Of a stretch of DNA of 9,754 bases, positions 1 to 7,179 are shown in pieces. A program made the position numbers and the translations under genes. Under the pieces are notes generated by a model. It saw nothing but the letters and a program-made list of their open reading frames with translations, did no database searches and was not told where the DNA came from. Within the stretch, counting starts at the first letter, position 1. Every line of letters starts with the position of its first letter. The DNA comes from Chromatiaceae bacterium. Lineage in GTDB: Bacteria; Pseudomonadota; Gammaproteobacteria; Chromatiales; Chromatiaceae. The stretch covers positions 1 to 9,754 of the forward strand of contig JAFGTZ010000118.1 in the NCBI GenBank assembly GCA_016938795.1. The letters run 5' to 3'.

Positions 1-17
1 AGTGGGCAGTGGGCAGT
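1..17. repeat. Heptamer repeat remnant at the left edge
   Basis: Two and a half copies of AGTGGGC are visible at the very edge. Read on the minus strand the unit is CCCACTG, one base different from the CCACTGA-type heptamers that form the array between hoxE and hoxF (5463-5553). It lies downstream of the minus-strand GTPase gene and may continue outside the window. A more degenerate stretch rich in CTGG/GCTGG follows up to about position 60. Membership of the same repeat family is inferred from the 7-base period and shared core, and two copies alone are weak evidence. Confidence 0.4.
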
Positions 18-57
18 CTCGATGCTGCCCGGAGCTGGAGGCTGGCCGCTGGTGGCT

Positions 58-74
58 GAGAGCTGGTCGCTCTC
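58..74 (-). terminator. Small hairpin overlapping the GTPase stop codon
   Basis: GAGAGC and GCTCTC form a perfect 6-bp stem around a 5-base loop, and the stem overlaps the TGA of the minus-strand GTPase gene (73-75). No T-run follows on the minus strand, so this is not a classical intrinsic terminator. It could be an RNA 3'-end stabiliser, a Rho-dependent end, or chance. Confidence 0.2.
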
Positions 75-1512
75 AAAGCGAACTGCGGCTATCGATTTCG
101 CTCACTGCCACACCGCGCAGGATGCCCTTGATGATGTCGCGACAGGCGCCTTCGCGATCAGATTCGCGGCCCCGCCGCGCGGCGCTGAAAAAGCGCCCCA
201 GCTCGCGCTGCTGGGCCGAGCTGAGCTCCTCGCTGAAGCCGCGCTTGTGTGTCAGATCGCGCTCGGGCACCCGATCGGGCGCATCCTCGTCGGCGGCCTG
301 TCGGCCATGGGCCCAGTTCATGGCGCGCGCGCTGTAGAGCACGATGCGATCGAGCAAAATGAAGGGAAAGCGCGGATCGGTGATGGGGCCCATGACGAAA
401 CGCTGGGTGCCCGCCGCCTTCTCGATATTCAGCTTGGCCAGGGCGCGCCCGCCCATGAACCCCAGCACCCCGCCGGTGACCGCGCCGATCAGGGTGCCGG
501 CGCCGAGCGACTGCCCGGCCGAGGCCAGATCAATGGCGCCGCCCGAGGCCGCGCCCGCCGCCATGCCCACCATGGCGAGCTGCTGGCGCGAGAGCCCCAG
601 CGCCTGCCCCACCTCGTCGGAGAAGAGATCCTGACTGAGGATGGAATCGGGTGGCAGATTCCAGACATGGTGACGGAAGTTCGCCCGAATGCGCTCCTGC
701 GCCTCGATTTCGAGCTGACGCAGTCCGTCCTCGAACTGGTGCAGAACCTCCTCGCGAACCCGATCACGCGCGCTCTGAAAAACCACCTTACCACTTTTCA
801 CGCTCTTCGACACCTTAAAGGACAGCGCATCGCGCAACAGCCCCAGGATGGTATCCACGGCCTGATCGGTGCGCCGCTCCCAATCGTGCTCGAAGGCCAA
901 GATGGCCTCCTCGACGCGCGCCTCCCAGCGCTGATCGATGCTTTTGAGCGCCTGCAAGAGCTTGATGCGCTCGCCATAGGTGGCGCGGTGGGCGTTGAAC
1001 TCGCGCACCGAGTTGAAGGCCTTGCCGAGCGTGTCCTGCCACTGCTCCATGTAGCGGGTCTGGCGGCTGAGATTGTTGAGAATGGCCATGCGCGGGCGCG
1101 CGGTGAGACGCAACAGCTCAATCTCGACCCGATCCTTTTCCTTGATGCGCTTGGAGCCATCAACCACCAGCACGATACCCGCGCCTTCGGCCACCGGGGC
1201 GAGCAGCTCGCAATCGTGCGCGAAGAGCGGATCCTTGCGATGCGCCTTCACAAAGGCGGCGGCCAGATCGCGCTCCTGCTCGTTGGCCTGGAACCATTCA
1301 AGAATGGCGCTAGGGTTCTGAAAGCCGGGCGTGTCGATGAACTCGATCACGGTACGCCCGTCGATCACCACCGGATAGAGCGTGGATTCGATAGTGGTGC
1401 CGGCGCGCTTGTCGATGGTGATGCGGTCATTCTCGGTCAGGGTCGCGACCACCGAGGACTTGCCGGCGTTGGGATGGCCCATGATGGCCAGACGTGGAAT
1501 CTTCACCGCCAT
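73..1512 (-). CDS. DUF3482-type P-loop GTPase (YfjP-like)
   Basis: This encodes a 479-residue GTP-binding protein. The G1 P-loop GHPNAGKS is at residues 12-19, switch-type threonines are at 39-40, and the G3 motif DTPG is at 60-63. The usual G4 NKxD is not present; the corresponding place reads NNLS (about 146-149). A long charged helical region (about 150-285) precedes a glycine/alanine-rich hydrophobic stretch (about 312-357) with GAVTGGVLGFMGG, typical of a glycine-zipper membrane-associating segment. This layout matches the DUF3482 family, whose cellular role is not established. The ATG was chosen because it overlaps the upstream TGA by one base and gives a protein starting just before the G domain, with AGAGG ten bases upstream; the frame is open further upstream but that part lies inside the neighbouring gene. 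It is probably translationally coupled to the DUF2868-type gene. Confidence 0.87.
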   Translation of the reverse strand: MAVKIPRLAIMGHPNAGKSSVVATLTENDRITIDKRAGTTIESTLYPVVIDGRTVIEFIDTPGFQNPSAILEWFQANEQERDLAAAFVKAHRKDPLFAHDCELLAPVAEGAGIVLVVDGSKRIKEKDRVEIELLRLTARPRMAILNNLSRQTRYMEQWQDTLGKAFNSVREFNAHRATYGERIKLLQALKSIDQRWEARVEEAILAFEHDWERRTDQAVDTILGLLRDALSFKVSKSVKSGKVVFQSARDRVREEVLHQFEDGLRQLEIEAQERIRANFRHHVWNLPPDSILSQDLFSDEVGQALGLSRQQLAMVGMAAGAASGGAIDLASAGQSLGAGTLIGAVTGGVLGFMGGRALAKLNIEKAAGTQRFVMGPITDPRFPFILLDRIVLYSARAMNWAHGRQAADEDAPDRVPERDLTHKRGFSEELSSAQQRELGRFFSAARRGRESDREGACRDIIKGILRGVAVSEIDSRSSL

Positions 1513-3908
1513 CAGTCTTGGTCCTCTTCGGGCGGAGTGAGCATGTCGAGACGCAGATAGGGATCGGCCATCTGGTCGATCTTGCGTTGCCAGTCGTTGA
1601 AATCGAAGGCGCGCAGCGGCGGCAGGTGGTCCTCGTCCTCGGGATCGCCCACCAGGGCCAGCAGAATGGGCGCCTGGGTGCCGGCCAGGGCACGCAGCTC
1701 GCGTAAAAAGAGCAGATGCTCGGTAATGGGCGGCTGCGAGCCGTCCTGTACCAGGGCAATGCGCGCGGGCGGCGAGTCCCACTGCGCCGTCTCGATCTGG
1801 GCGAGTATCGTCTCGGTCATGGCGCGCCCGGCGCCGAAGGTTGCATAGGCGCCAGGGCACCAGCCGCTGAGCTGGCGCAACAGCTGCTCAAGCCGGGGAC
1901 GATCCTCCTCCTCCAGCACGTCGTCCACGTCCACATGCACCAGGAGCATGCAGGCGTCGGGGGCAAAGCGCGCCCCAGACGACGACTCGGAGGGCGGCTC
2001 GGCACCCACCGCAAGCACAGACGGCGCAGGGGCGGGTTCCGGCTCAGGTTCTGGCTCTGGCTCGGGTTCTGGCTCCGGCTCGGGTTCTGGCTCCGGCTCG
2101 GGTTCTGGCTCCGGCTCGGGTTCTGGCTCAGGCTCAGGCTCGGGTTCTGGCTCAGGCTCGGGTTCTGGCTCAGGCTCAGGCTCGGGCTCGGGCTCGGGCT
2201 CGGGCTCAGGTTCTGGCTCAGGTTCTGGCTCGGGCTCGGGCTCGGGCTCGGGCTCAGGCTCAGGTTCTGGCTCGGGTTCTGGCTCAGGCTCAGGTTCTGG
2301 CTCAGGTTCTGGCTCAGGCTCAGGTTCCGGCTCGGGCTCAGGCTCAGGTTCCGGCTCGGGCTCAGGCTCAGGTTCCGGCTCGGGCTCAGGCTCAGGTTCC
2401 GGCTCAGGCTCAGGTTCCAGCTCCGGTTCTGGAACAGCTTCGGGCTCCAGCTCAACCCTGGGCTCGGGCTGATCGAGCGGCAGCGCCTGCTCCAAGGATG
2501 CCACTTCGGGCTCGGGCACGCCGGCTTGTGACGCAGATTCAGGCGGCGGATCGGGCGGCGCCTCGACCTCGACGTCAGGCGTAGCCGCCACAGGTACCAG
2601 TTTAGCGGTCTGCTGATCGCGCCAGGGACGCGAGAGCTTGAGCGCGAGCGGTGTCTGACGATCCTTGAGGCTGGCGCGCCCCACATCCATGGGCGCGGGG
2701 ATGGGCATCTCCTGCCCGCCGCTGCCTGCCTGGCCCGAAAAGTTCAGCACGGGCGTCAGCAGCCGGGCATAGAGCGCCTGGGTGCGCCCATGGGTAAAGG
2801 GCAGGCGCGCGAGCGCCAAGCGCTCAAGCAGGGTGAAAACCCCGAGCAGTGCAAGACGCGGCAACAGACCGTAAAAAAAGACCGCCAGCACCAAAAAACC
2901 GCTCCAGGAACGCAAATCAGCGGGGTCGGGTTTGTTGCCGCCGACCTGGGTCCATTGCTCTAGATAGATGCGCGAACCCTCGACCTGCGCCAAGGTGGGA
3001 TAACCCGCGCCCTCGCCAAAGAGCCAGCTCCAGGGGAGCGCGATGAAACGCACCAGATCGTGAATGGTCTGGGGGTGCACGTCCATGGCCGTGCTCCAGC
3101 CAAAGGCCAAATCGGTGAACCATTCAAGCATCAGGGTGGTGAGAATAATCCCGACATTGAAGGCGATGCCGAAGATCTGGGCGGCGATCAGCAGGGGCAG
3201 GTAGGACAAGGGACCATAGAGGTTGAACTGCGACTTGAGCAAGCCGCCACGCGCCTCAGCGTGCTCGCGCACCTCGGCGCCGCTGTGCGCCAGATGCTGC
3301 TGTCGCAGCCAGCGTCCCGCCTGCTCGAAGAGCGGGCGCACGATGCGCGACAGAAGCGAGAGATCCTGAGCGGCAATCTCCAGGCGGCGCGACTTGCGCA
3401 GCACCCAGGTCGAGACCAGCGCCACCACCAAGGCGAACTGTACCCCGACCAGCAGGAAGAGATACCAGATGACGCTGACCGGGTGGAGCCCCTCGTAGTG
3501 CAGCAGCGCCGAGGCGATACCCACACCAGAGAGCACGCCAAGCAGGGCGAGAAAAAGATGACCGAGTCTCTGTGCGGCGGCAAAGGTGTTGCCGGGCAGC
3601 AGATCGCGCAGCCCCGGATCCTCGGCGTTGCGGCGCGCCGCGAGCCAGCGTCTCAGGGTGGCGCGCCGATGTGGAACCGTGTGGGGAACGTTTGGTGCGA
3701 CTCCCGCCTGAATCTCATCGAGATAGAGCGTACGATCACGCTCCACCAGTGCCTCGCGCGTGGTCGCTCGCTCGCGCAGGGCGCGCTCGTCGGCCTCGAT
3801 GTAGTAATCGAAGTCGATCAGGTCGGCAAGCGTCCAGCGCGCGGCGCCGGCGGGCGCCTCGTCATCCGAATCATTGCTGTGCAACTGTCGCAGATCCAAA
3901 ACGTTCAC
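1512..3908 (-). CDS. DUF2868-type membrane protein with a long Glu-Pro array
   Basis: This is a 798-residue protein starting with GTG, supported by GGAG seven bases upstream and by the lack of any nearby ATG. A soluble N-terminus (1-115) is followed by four predicted membrane helices (about 116-137, 142-169, 233-262 and 336-362). A proline-rich linker with acidic PEPE-type motifs follows, then an uninterrupted (Glu-Pro)64 stretch (residues 498-625), PAPAPS, and a compact C-terminal domain (about 650-798). The N-terminal membrane region and its pairing with a DUF3482-type GTPase fit the DUF2868 family, for which no biochemical function is known. An even number of helices places both termini on the same side, probably the cytoplasm, where the GTPase would be. 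The array roughly accounts for one sixth of the protein and is unlikely to be conserved in length. The family name rests on remembered architecture. Confidence 0.78.
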   Translation of the reverse strand: MNVLDLRQLHSNDSDDEAPAGAARWTLADLIDFDYYIEADERALRERATTREALVERDRTLYLDEIQAGVAPNVPHTVPHRRATLRRWLAARRNAEDPGLRDLLPGNTFAAAQRLGHLFLALLGVLSGVGIASALLHYEGLHPVSVIWYLFLLVGVQFALVVALVSTWVLRKSRRLEIAAQDLSLLSRIVRPLFEQAGRWLRQQHLAHSGAEVREHAEARGGLLKSQFNLYGPLSYLPLLIAAQIFGIAFNVGIILTTLMLEWFTDLAFGWSTAMDVHPQTIHDLVRFIALPWSWLFGEGAGYPTLAQVEGSRIYLEQWTQVGGNKPDPADLRSWSGFLVLAVFFYGLLPRLALLGVFTLLERLALARLPFTHGRTQALYARLLTPVLNFSGQAGSGGQEMPIPAPMDVGRASLKDRQTPLALKLSRPWRDQQTAKLVPVAATPDVEVEAPPDPPPESASQAGVPEPEVASLEQALPLDQPEPRVELEPEAVPEPELEPEPEPEPEPEPEPEPEPEPEPEPEPEPEPEPEPEPEPEPEPEPEPEPEPEPEPEPEPEPEPEPEPEPEPEPEPEPEPEPEPEPEPEPEPEPEPEPEPEPEPEPEPEPEPEPEPEPEPEPEPEPEPEPAPAPSVLAVGAEPPSESSSGARFAPDACMLLVHVDVDDVLEEEDRPRLEQLLRQLSGWCPGAYATFGAGRAMTETILAQIETAQWDSPPARIALVQDGSQPPITEHLLFLRELRALAGTQAPILLALVGDPEDEDHLPPLRAFDFNDWQRKIDQMADPYLRLDMLTPPEEDQD
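2034..2417 (-). repeat. In-frame hexanucleotide array encoding (Glu-Pro)64
   Basis: There are 384 bases of GAR-CCN hexamers without interruption. All four proline codons and both glutamate codons occur, so the amino-acid pattern is stricter than the DNA pattern. Higher-order units are nested in it: three perfect 24-bp copies at 2323-2394 and three perfect 18-bp copies at 2064-2117, marking recent local duplications. The same DNA read on the plus strand is an open Gly-Ser frame with no independent evidence of translation. Confidence 0.97.
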
Positions 3909-3915
3909 GCGGCCA

Positions 3916-3919
3916 CTCC
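3916..3919 (-). promoter_or_regulatory. Ribosome binding site for the GTG start of the DUF2868-type gene
   Basis: GGAG on the minus strand lies seven bases before the GTG at 3908-3906. No in-frame ATG occurs until well inside the membrane region, so this site decides the start. Confidence 0.6.
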
Positions 3920-3951
3920 GGTCGAGTCGGGGCCGATTACTCTACGTCAGG

Positions 3952-3983
3952 TTGCCTGGCAAGTTCCACATCCCTGTCAGGGA
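3952..3983. promoter_or_regulatory. Paired palindromes upstream of the DUF2868-type gene
   Basis: Two perfect odd-length palindromes sit in the 91-bp gap after pssA: TTGCCTGGCAA (3952-3962) and TCCCTGTCAGGGA (3971-3983). Their centres are 20 bp apart, about two helical turns, as expected for a repressor or activator binding side by side. On the minus strand the first contains TTGCCA, close to a -35 box, but no convincing -10 follows at normal spacing. The operator role is inferred only from geometry. Confidence 0.3.
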
Positions 3984-3999
3984 ATTTAAGCGCCATGCC

Positions 4000-4776
4000 T
4001 CAGTGCCCGCCAAAACGCTGGGCGCGTTTCGCACGCCGCTCGCGCAGGCGCAGGCGCGTCCAGACCGGCCCCGAGAGCGCATAAACCAGGGCCATAGCGA
4101 AGAGGATGAGGGGCGGATTGATGAAGATGACGCCAAAGCCGAGCATGATGAAGACGGCCAACAGAAAGGGCACGCGGCCTTGCAGATTGAGCTGCTTGAA
4201 GCTCAGATAGCGGTAGTTGCTGACCATGAGCAGGCCGGCCCCGGCGGTGAGCGCGGCGACCAGCCAGGAAAGATTGGCCCCGTCGATCTTCAGCTCGGTT
4301 CCGAGCCAGACGCCGCTGGCGATGATGGCCGCCGCAGCGGGGCTGGCAAGCCCCTGAAAATAGCGTTTGTCGGCAATGCCAATCTGGGTATTGAAGCGCG
4401 CCAGGCGCAGCGCAGCTGCCGCTGTGTAGACAAAGGCCGCCAGCCAGCCGAGCTTGCCCAGCCCGGCAAGCGCCCAGTGATAGGCCACCAGTGCCGGGGC
4501 CACCCCGAAGGCCACCATGTCGGAGAGACTGTCGTACTCGGCGCCAAAATCGCTCTGGGTGTTGGTCATGCGCGCAATGCGCCCATCGAAACCATCGAAG
4601 ACCATGGCGGCCAGAATGGCCAGCGAGGCGGCCTCGAAATGCGCCTGGGCGGCGCTGAGCACGGCATAAAAGCCGGCAAAAAGTGCGGCCGTGGTAAAGA
4701 GGTTGGGCAGCAGATAGATGCCGCGCGAGCGTTTGCGGGGTGCGGGCGCTTGGTCCATGGTTTTGACAGAAGGCAT
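4000..4776 (-). CDS. pssA: CDP-diacylglycerol--serine O-phosphatidyltransferase
   Basis: This 258-residue integral membrane enzyme transfers phosphatidyl from CDP-diacylglycerol to L-serine, giving phosphatidylserine, the precursor of phosphatidylethanolamine. The CDP-alcohol phosphotransferase signature is complete: D61xxD64G65xxA68R69 followed by G78xxxD82xxxD86. GIYLLPNLFTTAALFAGF at the N-terminus is typical of the multi-helix PssA type II family. Hydrophobic segments continue to about residue 240 and the protein ends in a basic tail (RLRLRERRAKRAQR). Length is normal for the family. The first ATG is used; a second ATG seven codons in (4758) is possible and neither has a strong Shine-Dalgarno. 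It is the first gene of the minus-strand group and diverges from hoxE; no functional link to the GTPase pair is apparent. Confidence 0.95.
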   Translation of the reverse strand: MPSVKTMDQAPAPRKRSRGIYLLPNLFTTAALFAGFYAVLSAAQAHFEAASLAILAAMVFDGFDGRIARMTNTQSDFGAEYDSLSDMVAFGVAPALVAYHWALAGLGKLGWLAAFVYTAAAALRLARFNTQIGIADKRYFQGLASPAAAAIIASGVWLGTELKIDGANLSWLVAALTAGAGLLMVSNYRYLSFKQLNLQGRVPFLLAVFIMLGFGVIFINPPLILFAMALVYALSGPVWTRLRLRERRAKRAQRFGGH

Positions 4777-4801
4777 GGAAATGGCTCAAGAATGGCGCAT
4801 C

Positions 4802-4807
4802 AGTATA
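4802..4807 (-). promoter_or_regulatory. Candidate -10 box for pssA
   Basis: TATACT (5 of 6 to TATAAT) on the minus strand ends 25 bases before the pssA ATG, implying a short leader. The region 17-19 bases upstream offers only a poor -35 (TTCAAG-like). It is plausible as the pssA promoter, but the -35 is not convincing. Confidence 0.35.
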
Positions 4808-4886
4808 GCGCGCCACAGCCAAGGACTTGAAAGCGAAGACACCGGCTGAGGTCTGACGAAATGAGGATTCAGCGTGGTTTCCCCCC

Positions 4887-4915
4887 TTAGCATGGGCCCT
4901 CTTCTGTCCTACACT
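4887..4915 (+). promoter_or_regulatory. Candidate sigma-70 promoter for the hox operon
   Basis: TTAGCA (4887-4892) and TACACT (4910-4915) are separated by 17 bases, each matching four of six consensus positions. Transcription would begin near 4922, leaving about 25 bases before the hoxE ATG. A GGAGG at 4938-4942, five bases before the ATG, serves translation. No good sigma-54 (GG-N10-GC) element was found in the gap. Confidence 0.35.
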
Positions 4916-4947
4916 GGAGCCAAGCTCGCCGCCAACCGGAGGAACCG

Positions 4948-5490
4948 ATGAGCCTGGAGCGCGCCAAGCCGCCCCTGCCCGATGAGGACAAGCGCTGGAA
5001 GCTGGTCAACGCCACCATGCGCCGCAACGGCTATGCCGACCATGCCCTGATCGAGACCCTGCACAGTGTGCAGGACGCCTTCGGCTTTCTCGACGAAACC
5101 TCGTTGCACTTCGTGGCCGCGTCGCTCGACCTGCCGCTCAGCAAGGTCTATGGGGTTGCCACCTTTTATCATCTCTTCACGCTCAAGCCCAAGGGACGCC
5201 ACAGTTGCGTGGTCTGCACCGGCACCGCCTGCTACATCAAGGGCGCCAACGCCCTGGTCGAGGGGCTGCGCGAGCGCTACGCCATCAACCCCGGCGAAAC
5301 CACCGAGGACGGGCATCTCTCGGTCCTCACCGCGCGCTGCGTGGGCGCCTGCGGGCTGGCGCCCGCCGTGGTCATCGACGGCGAGGTACTCGGACGGCTC
5401 GACACCCCCGACCTCATCGAGCGCCTCGACACCCTCCCCGACCCCGAACCAACCCCCGCCAGCCACCGACCACCGACCACTAGCCACTGA
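4948..5490 (+). CDS. hoxE: NAD-reducing hydrogenase diaphorase subunit HoxE
   Basis: This 180-residue NuoE-like subunit carries a [2Fe-2S] cluster in a thioredoxin-like fold. The cluster ligands are visible as C90-x4-C95 and C131-x3-C135, with an extra Cys at 87. HoxE belongs to the HoxEFUYH form of the bidirectional hydrogenase, where it takes part in electron transfer at the diaphorase module and distinguishes this form from the HoxFUYH enzymes. YGVATFYHLF (68-77) is the usual family motif. GGAGG five bases upstream supports the ATG. The domain proper ends near residue 165; the last residues (HRPPTTSH) are encoded by the heptamer array, and the stop codon is itself a repeat base triplet. 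It is the first gene of the operon. Confidence 0.95.
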   Translation: MSLERAKPPLPDEDKRWKLVNATMRRNGYADHALIETLHSVQDAFGFLDETSLHFVAASLDLPLSKVYGVATFYHLFTLKPKGRHSCVVCTGTACYIKGANALVEGLRERYAINPGETTEDGHLSVLTARCVGACGLAPAVVIDGEVLGRLDTPDLIERLDTLPDPEPTPASHRPPTTSH

Positions 5491-5553
5491 CCACCGACCA
5501 CCGACCACCGACCACTAGCCACTGACCACCGACCACTGACCACTGACCACTCA
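5463..5553 (+). repeat. Thirteen-copy heptamer array (CCACYGA) spanning hoxE end and hoxF leader
   Basis: There are thirteen consecutive 7-base units: CCACCGA, CCACTGA, CCACTAG and a last CCACTCA. The first four units lie inside hoxE and supply its TGA (5488-5490); the rest fill the gap up to three bases before the hoxF ATG. The order CCACCGA(2-3)-CCACTAG-CCACTGA occurs twice, so a multi-unit block was duplicated. Similar heptamer tandem repeats are known from cyanobacteria (STRR sequences). A related unit appears at position 1-17. Confidence 0.95.
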
Positions 5554-5556
5554 ATC

Positions 5557-7179
5557 ATGAACCTCGACGACCTCGACGATCTTGCCAGCGAGTTTCGCAA
5601 TGCCGAGCGCGATGTGGAGCGCGAGCTGCGCGTCTGCATGGCGGCCAGTTGCCAGTCCTCGGGCGCGCGCCCGGTCTTCGATTCGCTTGAGGCCCAGCTC
5701 AAGACCGATCCGCACCCCGGCTGCCGGCTCAAGGGCGTGGGCTGCATGGGGCTGTGCTCGGCCGGCCCGCTGGTGGCGATCACCCCGCCCGAGGCGGGCA
5801 TCGAGGAGGGCCTGCTCTATCGCGAGGTCAAACCCGAGGATGCGCCCGAGCTGGTCGCCAGTCTCGACGGCCCGCCGGTGGAGCATCTGCGCTGCCCGAC
5901 CGATCAGCCCTTTTTCGCGCGCCAGCAGCGCATCGTGCTGGAGCAGTGCGGACGCATCGACCCCGACAGCTTCGAGGATGCGGTGGCCCATGGCGGCTAT
6001 GCCGGACTGGTGCGCGCGCTCAGCGAGCTGACCCCCGCCGAGGTGCTGCGCGAGCTGACCGCCAGCGGGCTGCGCGGGCGCGGCGGCGGCGGCTATCCGA
6101 CCGGGCTCAAGTGGTCCACCATCGCGAAGATGCCGGCGGGGCAGAAATATGTCATCTGCAACGCCGACGAGGGCGACCCGGGCGCCTTCATGGATCGTGC
6201 GGTGCTCGAATCCGACCCTCATCGGGTGCTCGAAGGCATGGCCATCGCCGCCTACGCGGTGGGTGCGAACAAGGGCTATGTCTATGTGCGCGCCGAGTAT
6301 CCGCTCGCGGTCGAGCGCCTCACCACGGCCATCCGCAAGGCGCGCCGCGCCGGTTTTCTCGGCGGGCGCGTGGCCGATACCCAGTTCGCCTTCGATATCG
6401 AGATCCGGCTCGGCGCCGGGGCCTTCGTGTGCGGCGAGGAGACCGCGCTCATGGCCTCCATCCAGGGGCTGCGCGGCCAGCCGCGCCCGCGCCCGCCCTA
6501 TCCCGCCGAGTCCGGCCTCTGGGGCTGCCCCACCCTCATCAACAACGTCGAGACCTTCGCCAATGTGCCCGCCATCCTGCGCCGGGGCGGCGACTGGTTT
6601 GCGAGCATCGGCACCCAGGGCTCCAAGGGCACCAAGGTCTTCGCGCTCGCCGGCGCCATCGTCAACACCGGACTCATCGAGGTGCCCATGGGCACCCGGC
6701 TGCGCGACATCATCGAGGTGATCGGCGGCGGCATCCCCGGGGGGCGCGCCTTCAAGGCGGTGCAGACCGGCGGCCCCTCGGGCGGCTGCATCCCGGCCGA
6801 GCATCTCGACACCCCGGTCGATTACGACAGCCTCAAGAGCCTCGGCGCCATCATGGGCTCGGGCGGCATGATCGTCATGGACGAGACATCCAGCATGGTC
6901 GATGTGGCGCGTTTCTTCATGGAATTCTGCATGACCGAATCCTGCGGCAAGTGCGTGCCCTGCCGCGCCGGCACCTGGCAGATGCACGCCCTGCTGGACA
7001 AGATCGCCAAGGCCGAGGCATGCCGCGCCGATCTGGAGCTGCTCGAAACGCTCTGCGACCTGGTCAGCGCTACCAGCCTCTGCGGCCTTGGCCAGACCGC
7101 GCCCAATCCGGTGCTGAGCACACTGCGCTATTTCCGTGACGAATACGAAGCCAAGCTGCAAGGAGACCCGACCCCATGA
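5557..7179 (+). CDS. hoxF: NAD-reducing hydrogenase diaphorase subunit HoxF
   Basis: This 540-residue flavoprotein is the NAD(H)-reactive subunit. An N-terminal thioredoxin-like [2Fe-2S] domain has C27-x4-C32 and C63-x3-C67. The NuoF-like core has the glycine-rich GRGGGGYPTG (174-183), NADEGDPGAFMDR (202-214) and GAGAFVCGEETAL (286-298) motifs for FMN and NAD(H) binding. The C-terminal [4Fe-4S] site is C463xxC466xxC469 with C509. The fused N-terminal domain separates HoxF from ordinary complex I NuoF. The ATG at 5557 is needed to keep C27 and C32, although no Shine-Dalgarno precedes it, because the heptamer array occupies that position. The stop overlaps the DUF29 start as ATGA. It follows hoxE by 66 bases and is complete. 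Confidence 0.96.
   Translation: MNLDDLDDLASEFRNAERDVERELRVCMAASCQSSGARPVFDSLEAQLKTDPHPGCRLKGVGCMGLCSAGPLVAITPPEAGIEEGLLYREVKPEDAPELVASLDGPPVEHLRCPTDQPFFARQQRIVLEQCGRIDPDSFEDAVAHGGYAGLVRALSELTPAEVLRELTASGLRGRGGGGYPTGLKWSTIAKMPAGQKYVICNADEGDPGAFMDRAVLESDPHRVLEGMAIAAYAVGANKGYVYVRAEYPLAVERLTTAIRKARRAGFLGGRVADTQFAFDIEIRLGAGAFVCGEETALMASIQGLRGQPRPRPPYPAESGLWGCPTLINNVETFANVPAILRRGGDWFASIGTQGSKGTKVFALAGAIVNTGLIEVPMGTRLRDIIEVIGGGIPGGRAFKAVQTGGPSGGCIPAEHLDTPVDYDSLKSLGAIMGSGGMIVMDETSSMVDVARFFMEFCMTESCGKCVPCRAGTWQMHALLDKIAKAEACRADLELLETLCDLVSATSLCGLGQTAPNPVLSTLRYFRDEYEAKLQGDPTP

Noticed and set aside
22..1560. Long open plus-strand frame (512 codons) opposite the GTPase gene
   Set aside because: It is the antisense of a clear P-loop GTPase; long antisense frames are common in high-GC genes with strong third-position bias, and its translation shows no known domain.
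2034..2417. Glu-Pro array as a periplasm-spanning TonB-like arm
   Set aside because: Four membrane helices before it put the C-terminus on the same side as the N-terminus, most likely cytoplasmic, and no TonB C-terminal domain follows.
1948..2472. Plus-strand Gly-Ser repeat protein
   Set aside because: It is the reverse reading of the Glu-Pro array; nothing but the repeat is coherent and no promoter or domain supports it.
5463..5553. CRISPR array at hoxE-hoxF
   Set aside because: The unit is 7 bases with no spacers; it is a simple tandem heptamer.
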